Below, in pieces: positions 41,513-49,298 of a DNA stretch of 64,000 nt. The stretch is from contig DASWHL010000137.1 of NCBI GenBank assembly GCA_036398175.1, positions 1 to 64,000 on the forward strand. The letters are read 5' to 3'. Both the position numbers and the translations under genes were made by a program. The notes below the pieces were generated by a model. That model searched no databases. It was not told where the DNA came from and saw only the letters and a program-made list of their open reading frames with translations. This DNA is from JAOTWJ01 sp036398175. GTDB lineage: Bacteria > Gemmatimonadota > Gemmatimonadetes > Gemmatimonadales > GWC2-71-9. Position 1 is the stretch's first letter. The number at the start of each line of letters is the position of its first letter.

Positions 41513-42197
41513 CCTCGGGATCGTGGCCCTCGGACGGATGGCGTACGGCGAGGCCCTGGCACTCCAGCGCGACGTCGCCGCCCGGCGGATCGCCGGCACG
41601 CTCGACCACGACGTGCTGCTCCTCGTCGAGCATCCGCCGGTCATCACCCTCGGGCGTGGCTTCCAGCCCCGGAACCTGCCCATCCAGCGCGACGCGCTCG
41701 CGCGGCGCGGGATCGAAGTGCACGAGATTGACCGGGGCGGCGACGTCACGTTCCACGGGCCGGGACAGCTCGTGGGCTACCCGATCTTCGACCTGGGGGG
41801 CCATCGCCGCGACCTGCACTGGTTCCTGCGGCAGATGGAGGAGGCGCTGATCACGGCGCTCGCCGGCTTCGGGATCCCTGGCGAGCGCGCGGCGGGCTAC
41901 ACCGGCGTGTGGACCCGCGGCCGCAAGATCGCGAGCATCGGCATCCACGTCCGACAGTGGGTGACGTGGCACGGCTTCGCGCTCAACGTCACGACCGATC
42001 TCTCGTACTTCGACCTCATCGTCCCCTGCGGCATCCCCGACGTCACGATGACCAGCATGCAGCGCGAGCTGGCCGAACGGTTCCCACCCAACGGCTGGAA
42101 CCGAACCGTGGACAGCGTGGTGCTCGCATTCTGCGACGTCTTCGGAATGCGGCCACTCCTGGACCCGCTGGACGCCGAGTCTAGCGCGTCCCCATGA
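41502..42197 (+). CDS. lipB: Octanoyl-[acyl carrier protein]:protein octanoyltransferase LipB
   Basis: 231 residues from GTG. LipB motifs: EHPPVITLGRG, IDRGGDVTFHGPGQLVGYPIFDL, GRKIASIGIHV with the catalytic Lys142, and VPCGI with the nucleophile Cys176. It moves octanoyl groups from acyl carrier protein to lipoyl domains, then LipA adds sulfur. It closes the lipA-PDH operon. The 3' end overlaps the convergent M20 gene by 17 bases. It coexists with the LipM-like enzyme at 24.1 kb. Confidence 0.96.
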   Translation: MTPDLGIVALGRMAYGEALALQRDVAARRIAGTLDHDVLLLVEHPPVITLGRGFQPRNLPIQRDALARRGIEVHEIDRGGDVTFHGPGQLVGYPIFDLGGHRRDLHWFLRQMEEALITALAGFGIPGERAAGYTGVWTRGRKIASIGIHVRQWVTWHGFALNVTTDLSYFDLIVPCGIPDVTMTSMQRELAERFPPNGWNRTVDSVVLAFCDVFGMRPLLDPLDAESSASP

Positions 42198-43545
42198 GCT
42201 GGAAGAAGCGCCCGAACACCCGGACGCCCTTCCAGATCTGTTCCACACTGAGCTTCTCATCCGGCGCGTGCAGCCGATCATCCGGCAACCCGATGCCGGA
42301 GAGAATCACGGGCGCGCCGGCCTTGCCCAGCTCGGGGACGATCGGGATGGAGCCCCCGGACCGGACCGGCACGACGCCGCGGCCCTCTACTTCCTCGAAC
42401 GCGCGGCTGAGCAGCTCGATGGGCGCCGACTCGACGTCCACCACAACCGGGTCCGCACCGTGGACGAACGTGAGGGTCACGTCGGCGTACGCCGGAGACG
42501 CGGCCTTCACGGCCCTGGCGAGCAGCTTCTGCACCTTCTTCTCGGTCTGCTTCGGAACCAGCCGCAGGCTGATCTTGGCGGTGGCCTCGGCGGGAATCAC
42601 CGTCTTGGCCCCCTCACCGGTGAACCCGCCCTTGATGCCGTGGATCTCCAACGTCGGGAGCGCCCAGAGTCGCTCGAACACCGAGTACTTCGTGAGCCCC
42701 GTGAGCGCCTTCGCGCCCACCTCCTCGCGCTGGAACCGCCGCTCGTTGAACGGCAGCTTGCTCCACGCGTCACGGACCTGCTTGGGCGGCCGCTCCACCA
42801 GCTCGTACAGCCCCGGGACCTTGATCCGGCCGTCCGGACCCTTGAGCGCGGCCAGGATACGAGCCAGCGCCTCGTGCGCGTTGGGCGCGGCACCCCCGTA
42901 CAGCCCGGAGTGCAGGTCCGCCCGCGCCGTGCGGACCTTGAGCTCCGCGTAGCAGAGGCCCCGCAGGCCGGTCTCCACCGCGGGCCAGCCGGGCGCGTAG
43001 TACGGCGTGTCGGCAACGAGCACCGCGTCCGCCCGCACGCGCTCCGGCTCGCGGCCGAGGAGGTCGAAGAGCACCTTGCTGCCGCTTTCCTCCTGGCCCT
43101 CGATGAGGAACCGGAGATTCACGGGCGCCGCACCCTGCGCCAGCACGGCCTCGAACGCCTTGATGATCGCAAACGTCTGGCCCTTGTCGTCGGTGGCGCC
43201 GCGCGCGTAGATGTTCCCGTCCCGCACGGTCGGCTCGAACGGCGGGCTGGTCCACTCGTCCAGCGGGTCCGGCGGCTGCACGTCGTAGTGGCCGTACACG
43301 AGCACCGTCGGCTTCCCCGGCGCGGGCGGCCCCTCGGCCCAGACCACCGGATGCGTGTCGCTGGCGAGGTATTCCACTCTCGGGCAGCCGAGCGCGCGCA
43401 GGTGATTCCCCACCCACTCCGCCGCCCGGCGGCAGTCGCCGTCGTGCGCGGGATCCGTGGAGATGCTCGGAATCCGGAGCAGCGCCTTCAGCTCCTCCAC
43501 CATGCGGTCGCGATGCACCGCCACGAACGATTCGAAACCCGACAT
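42181..43545 (-). CDS. M20 family dipeptidase
   Basis: 454 residues. Di-zinc M20 peptidase: YGHYDVQPPD (H86, D88), GATDDKGQ (bridging Asp), EGQEESGS (catalytic Glu-Glu), and a dimerisation-domain sequence ending with the metal-binding GLPDDRLHAPDEKL His. It belongs to the dipeptidase/CNDP-like branch that splits dipeptides. Start ATG 43545 (MSGFESF) is preceded by AAGGA; an ATG six codons upstream (43563) has no such site. It lies divergent to gdhA and overlaps the lipB end. Confidence 0.93.
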   Translation of the reverse strand: MSGFESFVAVHRDRMVEELKALLRIPSISTDPAHDGDCRRAAEWVGNHLRALGCPRVEYLASDTHPVVWAEGPPAPGKPTVLVYGHYDVQPPDPLDEWTSPPFEPTVRDGNIYARGATDDKGQTFAIIKAFEAVLAQGAAPVNLRFLIEGQEESGSKVLFDLLGREPERVRADAVLVADTPYYAPGWPAVETGLRGLCYAELKVRTARADLHSGLYGGAAPNAHEALARILAALKGPDGRIKVPGLYELVERPPKQVRDAWSKLPFNERRFQREEVGAKALTGLTKYSVFERLWALPTLEIHGIKGGFTGEGAKTVIPAEATAKISLRLVPKQTEKKVQKLLARAVKAASPAYADVTLTFVHGADPVVVDVESAPIELLSRAFEEVEGRGVVPVRSGGSIPIVPELGKAGAPVILSGIGLPDDRLHAPDEKLSVEQIWKGVRVFGRFFQLMGTR

Positions 43546-43615
43546 GATGATGTCCTTTTGCATGGTGCGGACTGACGGCCTGGTGACGCCAAAATCTAGC
43601 CGGACGTCCCGGGAC

Positions 43616-43644
43616 TTGCCGACTTCGCCGGCAACGCGTCTATT
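43616..43644 (+). promoter_or_regulatory. Sigma-70-type promoter of the glutamate dehydrogenase gene
   Basis: TTGCCG (43616-43621), 17-base spacer, TCTATT (43639-43644). It is followed by GGAGGAGG ahead of the ATG. A 10-bp palindrome GTCCCGGGAC (43606-43615) abuts the -35 box and could be an operator. Confidence 0.45.
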
Positions 43645-43671
43645 CGAGCCGTCCGACGGAGGAGGCCCAGC

Positions 43672-44928
43672 ATGTCCGCCATGAGATCCACGATGGCCAC
43701 CGGGGCCATCGTTCGCAGCCAGTTCGACACGGCCGCGGACCTTGCCCAGCTCGACGTCGCCCAGCGCCGCCTGCTGTGCGGGCCGTTCCGGTCCGTGACT
43801 GTGGACGTGCCCGTCCGCATGGACGATGGCCGCATCGAGGTGTACCGTGGCTACCGGATCCAGCACAGCGGCGCGCGGGGACCGTGCAAGGGCGGCATCC
43901 GGTTCCACCCCGAGGCCGACCAGGAAGAAGTGCTCGGCCTCGCCACCACCATGACCTGGAAGACCGCCCTGGCCGACGTGCCGTTCGGCGGCGCCAAGGG
44001 CGGCGTCCAGGTGGACCCGCGGGCCCTCTCCCCGCGCGAGCTGGAAGCCCTGACCCGCACCTTCACGGGACGCATCTCCCTGATGCTCGGGCCCTACCGC
44101 GACGTCCCGGCGCCCGACATGGGCACGAACCAGCAGGTCATGGCCTGGCTGCTCGACGAGTACTCGAAACGGAACGGCTACACGCCCGCCGTCGTGACCG
44201 GCAAGCCCATCGCGCTCGGCGGCTCGCTCGGCCGCGAGGAGGCCACCGCCCAGGGCGTCGTGTACGTCATGGAAGCCTACGCGGCCGACGAAGGGCTCCC
44301 CATCGAGGGCAGCCGGGTCGTCATTCAGGGATTCGGCAACGTGGGCGCGCAGACCGCCCGGCTGCTGCACGAGCGCGGCGCCCACGTCATCGCCGTGACC
44401 GACGTGGACGGCGGCCTGCACCACGACACGGGCCTCGACGTCCCCAACCTCTTCGAGCACGCGTACCGCCAGCGCCGCCCGGTGGCCGAGTTCCCCGGCG
44501 GCGATCCGCTCACCAACGACGCGCTCTGGCGGGTCCCCTGTGACTGGCTCATTCCGGCCGCCCTGGGCGGCGTCATCTGCAAGGACCGCAACGTGGACGG
44601 CCTCGAGTGCCGGGTCGTCGTGGAAGCGGCCAACGCGCCTACCACGCCAATCGCGGACAAGGAGCTGGAATCCCGCGGTATCCCGGTGCTGCCGGACTTC
44701 CTGGTCAACGCCGGCGGCGTGATCGTGAGCTACTTCGAGTGGGTGCAGAACCTCCAGCAGCATCCGTGGACCTTCGAGCGGGTCAACGAGGAGCTGCACC
44801 GCAAGATCACCCACGCCTATCGTATCGTGCGGGACCTCCGCGCCCGGACCGACGCCTCCTGGCGCACCGCCGCCTACGCCATCGCTCTCCAGCGCGTGGC
44901 CGAAGCCGAGCGCCTCCGAGGCCACTAG
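43672..44928 (+). CDS. gdhA: Glutamate dehydrogenase (Glu/Leu/Phe/Val family)
   Basis: 418 residues, the hexameric short form. Substrate-binding GPCKGGIRFHP, catalytic Lys in PFGGAKGGV, PAPDMGTNQQVMAW, Rossmann GFGNVGAQTARLLHERGA, and the C-terminal LVNAGGVIVSYFEWVQN. It interconverts glutamate and 2-oxoglutarate; the coenzyme cannot be fixed from sequence alone. The first ATG (43672) has GGAGGAGG at good distance. Its TAG shares the CTAG tetranucleotide with the stop of the convergent aminopeptidase gene. Confidence 0.95.
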   Translation: MSAMRSTMATGAIVRSQFDTAADLAQLDVAQRRLLCGPFRSVTVDVPVRMDDGRIEVYRGYRIQHSGARGPCKGGIRFHPEADQEEVLGLATTMTWKTALADVPFGGAKGGVQVDPRALSPRELEALTRTFTGRISLMLGPYRDVPAPDMGTNQQVMAWLLDEYSKRNGYTPAVVTGKPIALGGSLGREEATAQGVVYVMEAYAADEGLPIEGSRVVIQGFGNVGAQTARLLHERGAHVIAVTDVDGGLHHDTGLDVPNLFEHAYRQRRPVAEFPGGDPLTNDALWRVPCDWLIPAALGGVICKDRNVDGLECRVVVEAANAPTTPIADKELESRGIPVLPDFLVNAGGVIVSYFEWVQNLQQHPWTFERVNEELHRKITHAYRIVRDLRARTDASWRTAAYAIALQRVAEAERLRGH

Positions 44929-46016
44929 GGAACGTTGATCAGCGCGTCGAGGACGGCAAACGGGTCGCGGGTCCCCGCGGTGTCGAGGGCGGCGGCCATC
45001 CGCTCCATGACCTGGCGGACACTGTTGCCGTTCTGCTGGTAAAGGGCCTCGAACCGGGCGAGCCGCGTGCGGTAGATCGTGGTCGCCACCACGGTGGCGT
45101 TATTTAGCGTGTTGGCCGCGAGCCGCGCGCCGTCGTAGCGCTCGAGCGTCCCGTCCAGGCCGCTCGCGAGCCGCGCCCGCGCGCCCCCGTAGTGGTGGGC
45201 GCGCACGGAATCCAGCGCCGGGCCCGCAGGATGCCGCGCGTACGCGGCGCGCAGCGAGTCCACCAGGGCCGCGTAGAACGCGCCCAGCCGGATCTCGTCC
45301 CGCCACACGCCCGCCACCCAGGCCACCGCGGCGGCGTCTCCCCGGGCCCGGAAGAACGCCTCCGCGCCGCGATACCCCACGAAGTGCGCCAGGCTCTCGT
45401 CGAAGGGCGTGGCGTTCGGCACGTAGAGTGTCGTGTGCGTCATCTCGTGGATCACGGTCTCGACGACGGCCGCCCGATGGCCGCGCACCGTCGTCGAGAG
45501 CAACGGGTCCTTGAACCAGCCGAGCGTCGAGAACGCCGAAGCGGGGCGGAGCGACGTGTCATACCCCCGGGCCTCGAAGTCCCGCGCCGCGGCCTCGGCG
45601 CGCGCCCGCGAAAAGAAGCCGCGGTACGGCACCGCGCCCACGATGGGGAACCACCAGCGGTGAGGATCGAGTGAGTGCTTGGGCGCGGCCGACAGCACCA
45701 ACACGAGCGTGTCGCGGCCCACCTCGGCGAACGTCGTGAACGACGGGCCGGGCGTGAGCCCGAGCGCGGTGTCCGCGAAGGCGCGGGCCTCGATCACGAG
45801 CCGCATGTTCTCGCGCCAGGCCGCCGGCAGCGTCGAATCCGCCAGGGCCTCGGTGAGGGGGCGCCGCCGCAGCATCAGCCGGCCTTGCTCGTACGCGCCG
45901 CGCAGCACGAACCGGACATCCGAAGAGAGTGCCACGGCCAGCACGAGAACGATCACCACGGCGGCGGCCGCCCAGGCCGCGAGGCGGCGCCAGGCGCGCC
46001 ACCCGGAGACCCTCAC
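44925..46016 (-). CDS. Membrane-anchored zinc aminopeptidase (PF10023 type)
   Basis: 363 residues from GTG overlapping the PorV-like stop (GTGA). One N-terminal transmembrane anchor (about 8-30), then a domain with PYRGFFSRARAEAAARDF, the thermolysin-like zinc motif H190-E-M-T-H194, and FDESLAHFVGYRGAEAFF supplying the third ligand Glu207. This is the pattern of the putative aminopeptidase family PF10023 (DUF2265). It faces the periplasm or outer surface. It is the last gene of the minus-strand envelope operon. Confidence 0.85.
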   Translation of the reverse strand: MRVSGWRAWRRLAAWAAAAVVIVLVLAVALSSDVRFVLRGAYEQGRLMLRRRPLTEALADSTLPAAWRENMRLVIEARAFADTALGLTPGPSFTTFAEVGRDTLVLVLSAAPKHSLDPHRWWFPIVGAVPYRGFFSRARAEAAARDFEARGYDTSLRPASAFSTLGWFKDPLLSTTVRGHRAAVVETVIHEMTHTTLYVPNATPFDESLAHFVGYRGAEAFFRARGDAAAVAWVAGVWRDEIRLGAFYAALVDSLRAAYARHPAGPALDSVRAHHYGGARARLASGLDGTLERYDGARLAANTLNNATVVATTIYRTRLARFEALYQQNGNSVRQVMERMAAALDTAGTRDPFAVLDALINVP

Positions 46017-46948
46017 ACCCGGAACCGGAGCCCGATCCGCTGCTCGCCCCCGCCGAGCAGGACCGTAGGCGTGTAGGCGTAATCCACGGTGAGCGCGCCC
46101 ATCGTGACGCTCAAGCCCCCCGTGAAGCGGGAGAGCGCAGCATCCGCCGGGCGCGAGCCGTACGCCCCGCGCGCCAGAACGCCCACCCCCTGCACCACGA
46201 TCCCGCCCTCCAGGCCCACGATCAGCCGCGTGGCCGCGGCCTGGGGCCACTGGAGCTCGATCGTGGACATGAGGCGAAACGTCTCGAGCGGATCCACGTA
46301 GTTCATCGTGAACCCGAGCCGCGTGAGCCGGGGAAGCGCCATGGCGCTCTCGCCGTCCCAGTTCCCGCTCACGTTCTGCACCGCAAACCCGAGCGCCGCG
46401 AGGTCGAACAGCGCGATCGCCACCCCCACGTCGCCCGAGAGGCCGTGCGCGCGCAGGTCCGCCACCCGCTGGTCCACGGTCTTGACGGTGCCCCCGAAGG
46501 CCAGCAGCCCGAGCCGATAGATCAGGGTGCCGCTCGCGAGCAGCTCCCGCGCGGCCACGCTGGCGCCGGTCGGTAGCCCCGTCACGCCACCCGTGGCCGG
46601 GTCCGGCACCAGTTCGGGCTCGCTGCCGTAGTCGAAATGCTGGAGGCCCAGCCCCAGGTTCAGCTGGCCGATCCGGATGCCCATCGCGCCGCTGGCCTGA
46701 TGCGCGTCGAACGGCGCGCCGTGGTAGCCCGCCTCGAGGGCGAGGCCGCGTACCAGCGCCAGGCCGGCGGGGTTGGCGAACACGGCGCCCGCGTCCCCCA
46801 TCAGCGCCGCACCGGCCCCGCCGAGCCCCGCGGCCCGCACGGTGGCCGGATTCTGGAGCAGCTGCGGCCCCAGCAGGGACTGCGCGGCCACGGCCGGGGC
46901 CAGGAGCGCCGACAGCGCCAGGGCATGTGCGCCGATGGCGGCCCGCAC
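46013..46948 (-). CDS. PorV/PorQ-family outer-membrane protein
   Basis: 311 residues from GTG with a signal peptide ending AVAAQ. The mature protein begins with the family hallmark AAGLGGAGAALMGDAGAVFANPAGLA and continues as FadL-like beta-barrel strands with Gly/Leu alternation. It ends IGLRFRV with a C-terminal strand. PorV is a shuttle/attachment protein of the type IX secretion system; PorQ is its relative. No other T9SS core gene is in the window. It lies 11 bases downstream of the metalloprotease lipoprotein gene. Confidence 0.82.
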   Translation of the reverse strand: MRAAIGAHALALSALLAPAVAAQSLLGPQLLQNPATVRAAGLGGAGAALMGDAGAVFANPAGLALVRGLALEAGYHGAPFDAHQASGAMGIRIGQLNLGLGLQHFDYGSEPELVPDPATGGVTGLPTGASVAARELLASGTLIYRLGLLAFGGTVKTVDQRVADLRAHGLSGDVGVAIALFDLAALGFAVQNVSGNWDGESAMALPRLTRLGFTMNYVDPLETFRLMSTIELQWPQAAATRLIVGLEGGIVVQGVGVLARGAYGSRPADAALSRFTGGLSVTMGALTVDYAYTPTVLLGGGEQRIGLRFRV

Positions 46949-46959
46949 GACACGTACCG

Positions 46960-49158
46960 CTACCGCACCCGGATCACGTTCAGCCGGCCGACCACGCTGG
47001 TGGGCAGCGCGGTGCCGCCGGGCTGGGTCAGGCGCAGCGTGAAGCCGCCGTCGCCCGGCGCCTGCCGCAGGCGCAGGTACTCGCCCGACCCCGCGTGCAG
47101 CGTGCCGTCCAGTTGCACGGTCAGGGGGGACGCGATCGGCGGATCAATCGGGAACGGCTTGGTGAAACGGGACGGCAGCTGGGTGTTCAGGCTGGCGTAC
47201 GTCGTCCGGAATGCCCAGGTCGTGTACCGGAGCCGGGACGGCGCCGTGAACCCCGGCAGGTCCGAGACCCAGTTGGCCAGGAACCACTGCGTGATCAGCC
47301 GGTCGAACGGCACGCCGACGACCGTGGCCACGTTGGTCGCCCCGGTCAGGGAGGTTTCGACGAGACGCCGGGTGGCCCCCGGTCCGTACTGGTCGAGCAG
47401 CCAGCGCAGGAACAGCCACGCCGCCCCCCGCTCCTCCAGCGTCCCGGTCCCGGCCAGCGGCAGCGCGAACGACGCTCCCGGATTGCTGAGATAGAGGTAG
47501 CCGTTGTAGAGGTCGCCGATCGCGAACCGCGAGAACAACGTGTCCTGCCCCTTCGCCTCGAAGTGCAGGCCCGCCAGCTCCTCCGAGATGTGCGACAGCC
47601 CTTCGTTCAGCCAGAGGACTTCCGACGACGCGTTCCGCACCAGCACGTGCTGGTAGTAGCTGATCATGTGCTGGAACTCGTGGATGAACGTCACCGGCAC
47701 CAGTCGGCGCACGCCGTCCGAGCTGAGCGTGCACGTCACCGTGCCCGCGGGATCCGGCGCGACGGCGTAGAACACCTCGCCGCGATTCGAGCGCGGGTCC
47801 GTCTGGAACGCCGGATCAATGTCAATCCCGAAGAAATAGCCCGTGATGACCGACGACGCGCACTGCTCCGTGGGCGTCAGGCGGTTGACCTCCGGCGAGA
47901 ACAGCACGATCACCACGCCGTTCCGGTCCGCGTCCGACTCCGAGCCGAACGCCGTCGTCGCCACGCCGTACAGGTCCGAGTCGAACAGCGCCCCGAGCGC
48001 CTGGTAATCGGTGGCGGTGAACCCGCCGGCGGGCGCCGCCTGGTCCACGAACAGCGCCGCGTGCGCGCCGACGTACTCCGCCCGCCCCGACACGGTCGCG
48101 AAATCGTTCACGCTCGAGCAGGGGATGTTGTTGCACACCTCGAACGACCGCGTGTCGCCCACCTTCACGGTGGGCGTCTCGACGGGCGAGAGCTGCACGG
48201 CCGCCAGCGCGGACCGTGGACGCAGCGCGGCGTCCGCCTCCTGGCGGCGCAGCTCGTCGTGGAAGCGGGCGGCAAACGGCAGCGGCGTCTGGCCGGCCCC
48301 CGCGCTGCGCTGCTGCACCACCACCACCACCGCCGGGTCGCCCGAAAGCCGGAACGCCGAAGACACGCCCGCCACGCCGGAGGCCGACTGCGGCGCCACG
48401 AGGTACTCCACCGTGTCCGCGCCGGCCGAGGGGAAGGTCACGCATCCCGGCAGCTGGCCCGGATCAACGGCCGCATACTCGCCTGCCCCGAGCGTCACCG
48501 GTGCGAGCGTGCTCGCGTACGTGCCCGACAGCGCGTTGGACTCGGCGCCGGCCGCCCGGGCGCGAATCTGCACGATCCCCGGCACCAGGCAGGGCGGCAC
48601 CACTACCGTGAGCGACGTCGCCAGCCCCGACACGACGTGGGCCGGCGCGCCGGCGATGTGCACCTCCGCCCCCGTGAGCGCGCTGCCCGCGAGCACCACG
48701 GTATCCCCGGCCGTGAAGTCGCTCGGTGTCACCGACGTGAGCTGCGGGGGCGCCGTCGCCGTAGCCGTGAGGACCACCGTGGCGTTCGGCGCGTCCGCGG
48801 GGGAGGCCTGCACGCGGTACGTCCCCGCCACCGGCCCGAGCCGCAGGGCCACTTCGGCGCGGCCGTTCCCGTCCGCCACGGTCGCCGTGTCCGACAGGAC
48901 TGCCCCGCTGCCCTCGATCACCTGCCACCGCACCCGCGCGCGCGGCACCGCGTCGTTGGACGTGGCCCGCGCGACCACCGCCAGCGCCGCGGGCAACGGC
49001 GCGCCCGCCGGCGCGCTCTGCCCGTCCGAGCTGGCCACGACATCGAGCGACGCCGCACTCGGCAACGGGTCGCTGCCGCCGCAGGCGGCCGCCACGGTCA
49101 CCCCGGCAAGGAAGAGCCACCGGGCGCCCCGGGGCTCGCGAACGGCGGTCATCGTCAT
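46960..49158 (-). CDS. Lipoprotein metallopeptidase with Ig-like/IPT domains
   Basis: 732 residues. Lipobox VAAAC within a normal signal peptide. An N-terminal Big-1-like Ig domain (about 30-125, VTADGNGRAEVAL-type strands), an IPT/TIG domain (about 125-205), and a central peptidase with H493-E-F-Q-H497 (TFIHEFQHMISYYQ) and WLNEGLSHISEEL supplying the third ligand, as in the M30/hyicolysin-like group. The C-terminal part is beta-rich. It probably acts at the cell surface. ATG 49158 has GAGGG upstream. An in-frame ATG two codons later is an alternative. Confidence 0.83.
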   Translation of the reverse strand: MTMTAVREPRGARWLFLAGVTVAAACGGSDPLPSAASLDVVASSDGQSAPAGAPLPAALAVVARATSNDAVPRARVRWQVIEGSGAVLSDTATVADGNGRAEVALRLGPVAGTYRVQASPADAPNATVVLTATATAPPQLTSVTPSDFTAGDTVVLAGSALTGAEVHIAGAPAHVVSGLATSLTVVVPPCLVPGIVQIRARAAGAESNALSGTYASTLAPVTLGAGEYAAVDPGQLPGCVTFPSAGADTVEYLVAPQSASGVAGVSSAFRLSGDPAVVVVVQQRSAGAGQTPLPFAARFHDELRRQEADAALRPRSALAAVQLSPVETPTVKVGDTRSFEVCNNIPCSSVNDFATVSGRAEYVGAHAALFVDQAAPAGGFTATDYQALGALFDSDLYGVATTAFGSESDADRNGVVIVLFSPEVNRLTPTEQCASSVITGYFFGIDIDPAFQTDPRSNRGEVFYAVAPDPAGTVTCTLSSDGVRRLVPVTFIHEFQHMISYYQHVLVRNASSEVLWLNEGLSHISEELAGLHFEAKGQDTLFSRFAIGDLYNGYLYLSNPGASFALPLAGTGTLEERGAAWLFLRWLLDQYGPGATRRLVETSLTGATNVATVVGVPFDRLITQWFLANWVSDLPGFTAPSRLRYTTWAFRTTYASLNTQLPSRFTKPFPIDPPIASPLTVQLDGTLHAGSGEYLRLRQAPGDGGFTLRLTQPGGTALPTSVVGRLNVIRVR

Positions 49159-49259
49159 GGAAACCCTCGGGTAGCGAGCAGGTTCGCCGGGCCGTCCCGG
49201 TAGGCGCAAAAACGCGCTAACTCAATATTCTACAAGGAAATAGCAACGTTTGGGCCGCT

Positions 49260-49289
49260 TTGACAAGGGCGGCGCTCCACGTGTAGTTT
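49260..49289 (+). promoter_or_regulatory. Promoter of the dnaE operon, near-leaderless
   Basis: TTGACA (49260-49265), 18-base spacer, TAGTTT (49284-49289). A start point 7 bases after the -10 falls near 49296, only about 3 bases before the dnaE ATG, and no Shine-Dalgarno motif is visible. Confidence 0.55.
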
Positions 49290-49298
49290 ACCCAACCC

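Noticed and set aside
42181..44925. A 914-codon version of the M20 peptidase
   Set aside because: The extra 460 codons run antisense to gdhA. The ATG at 43545 with AAGGA upstream is the natural start.
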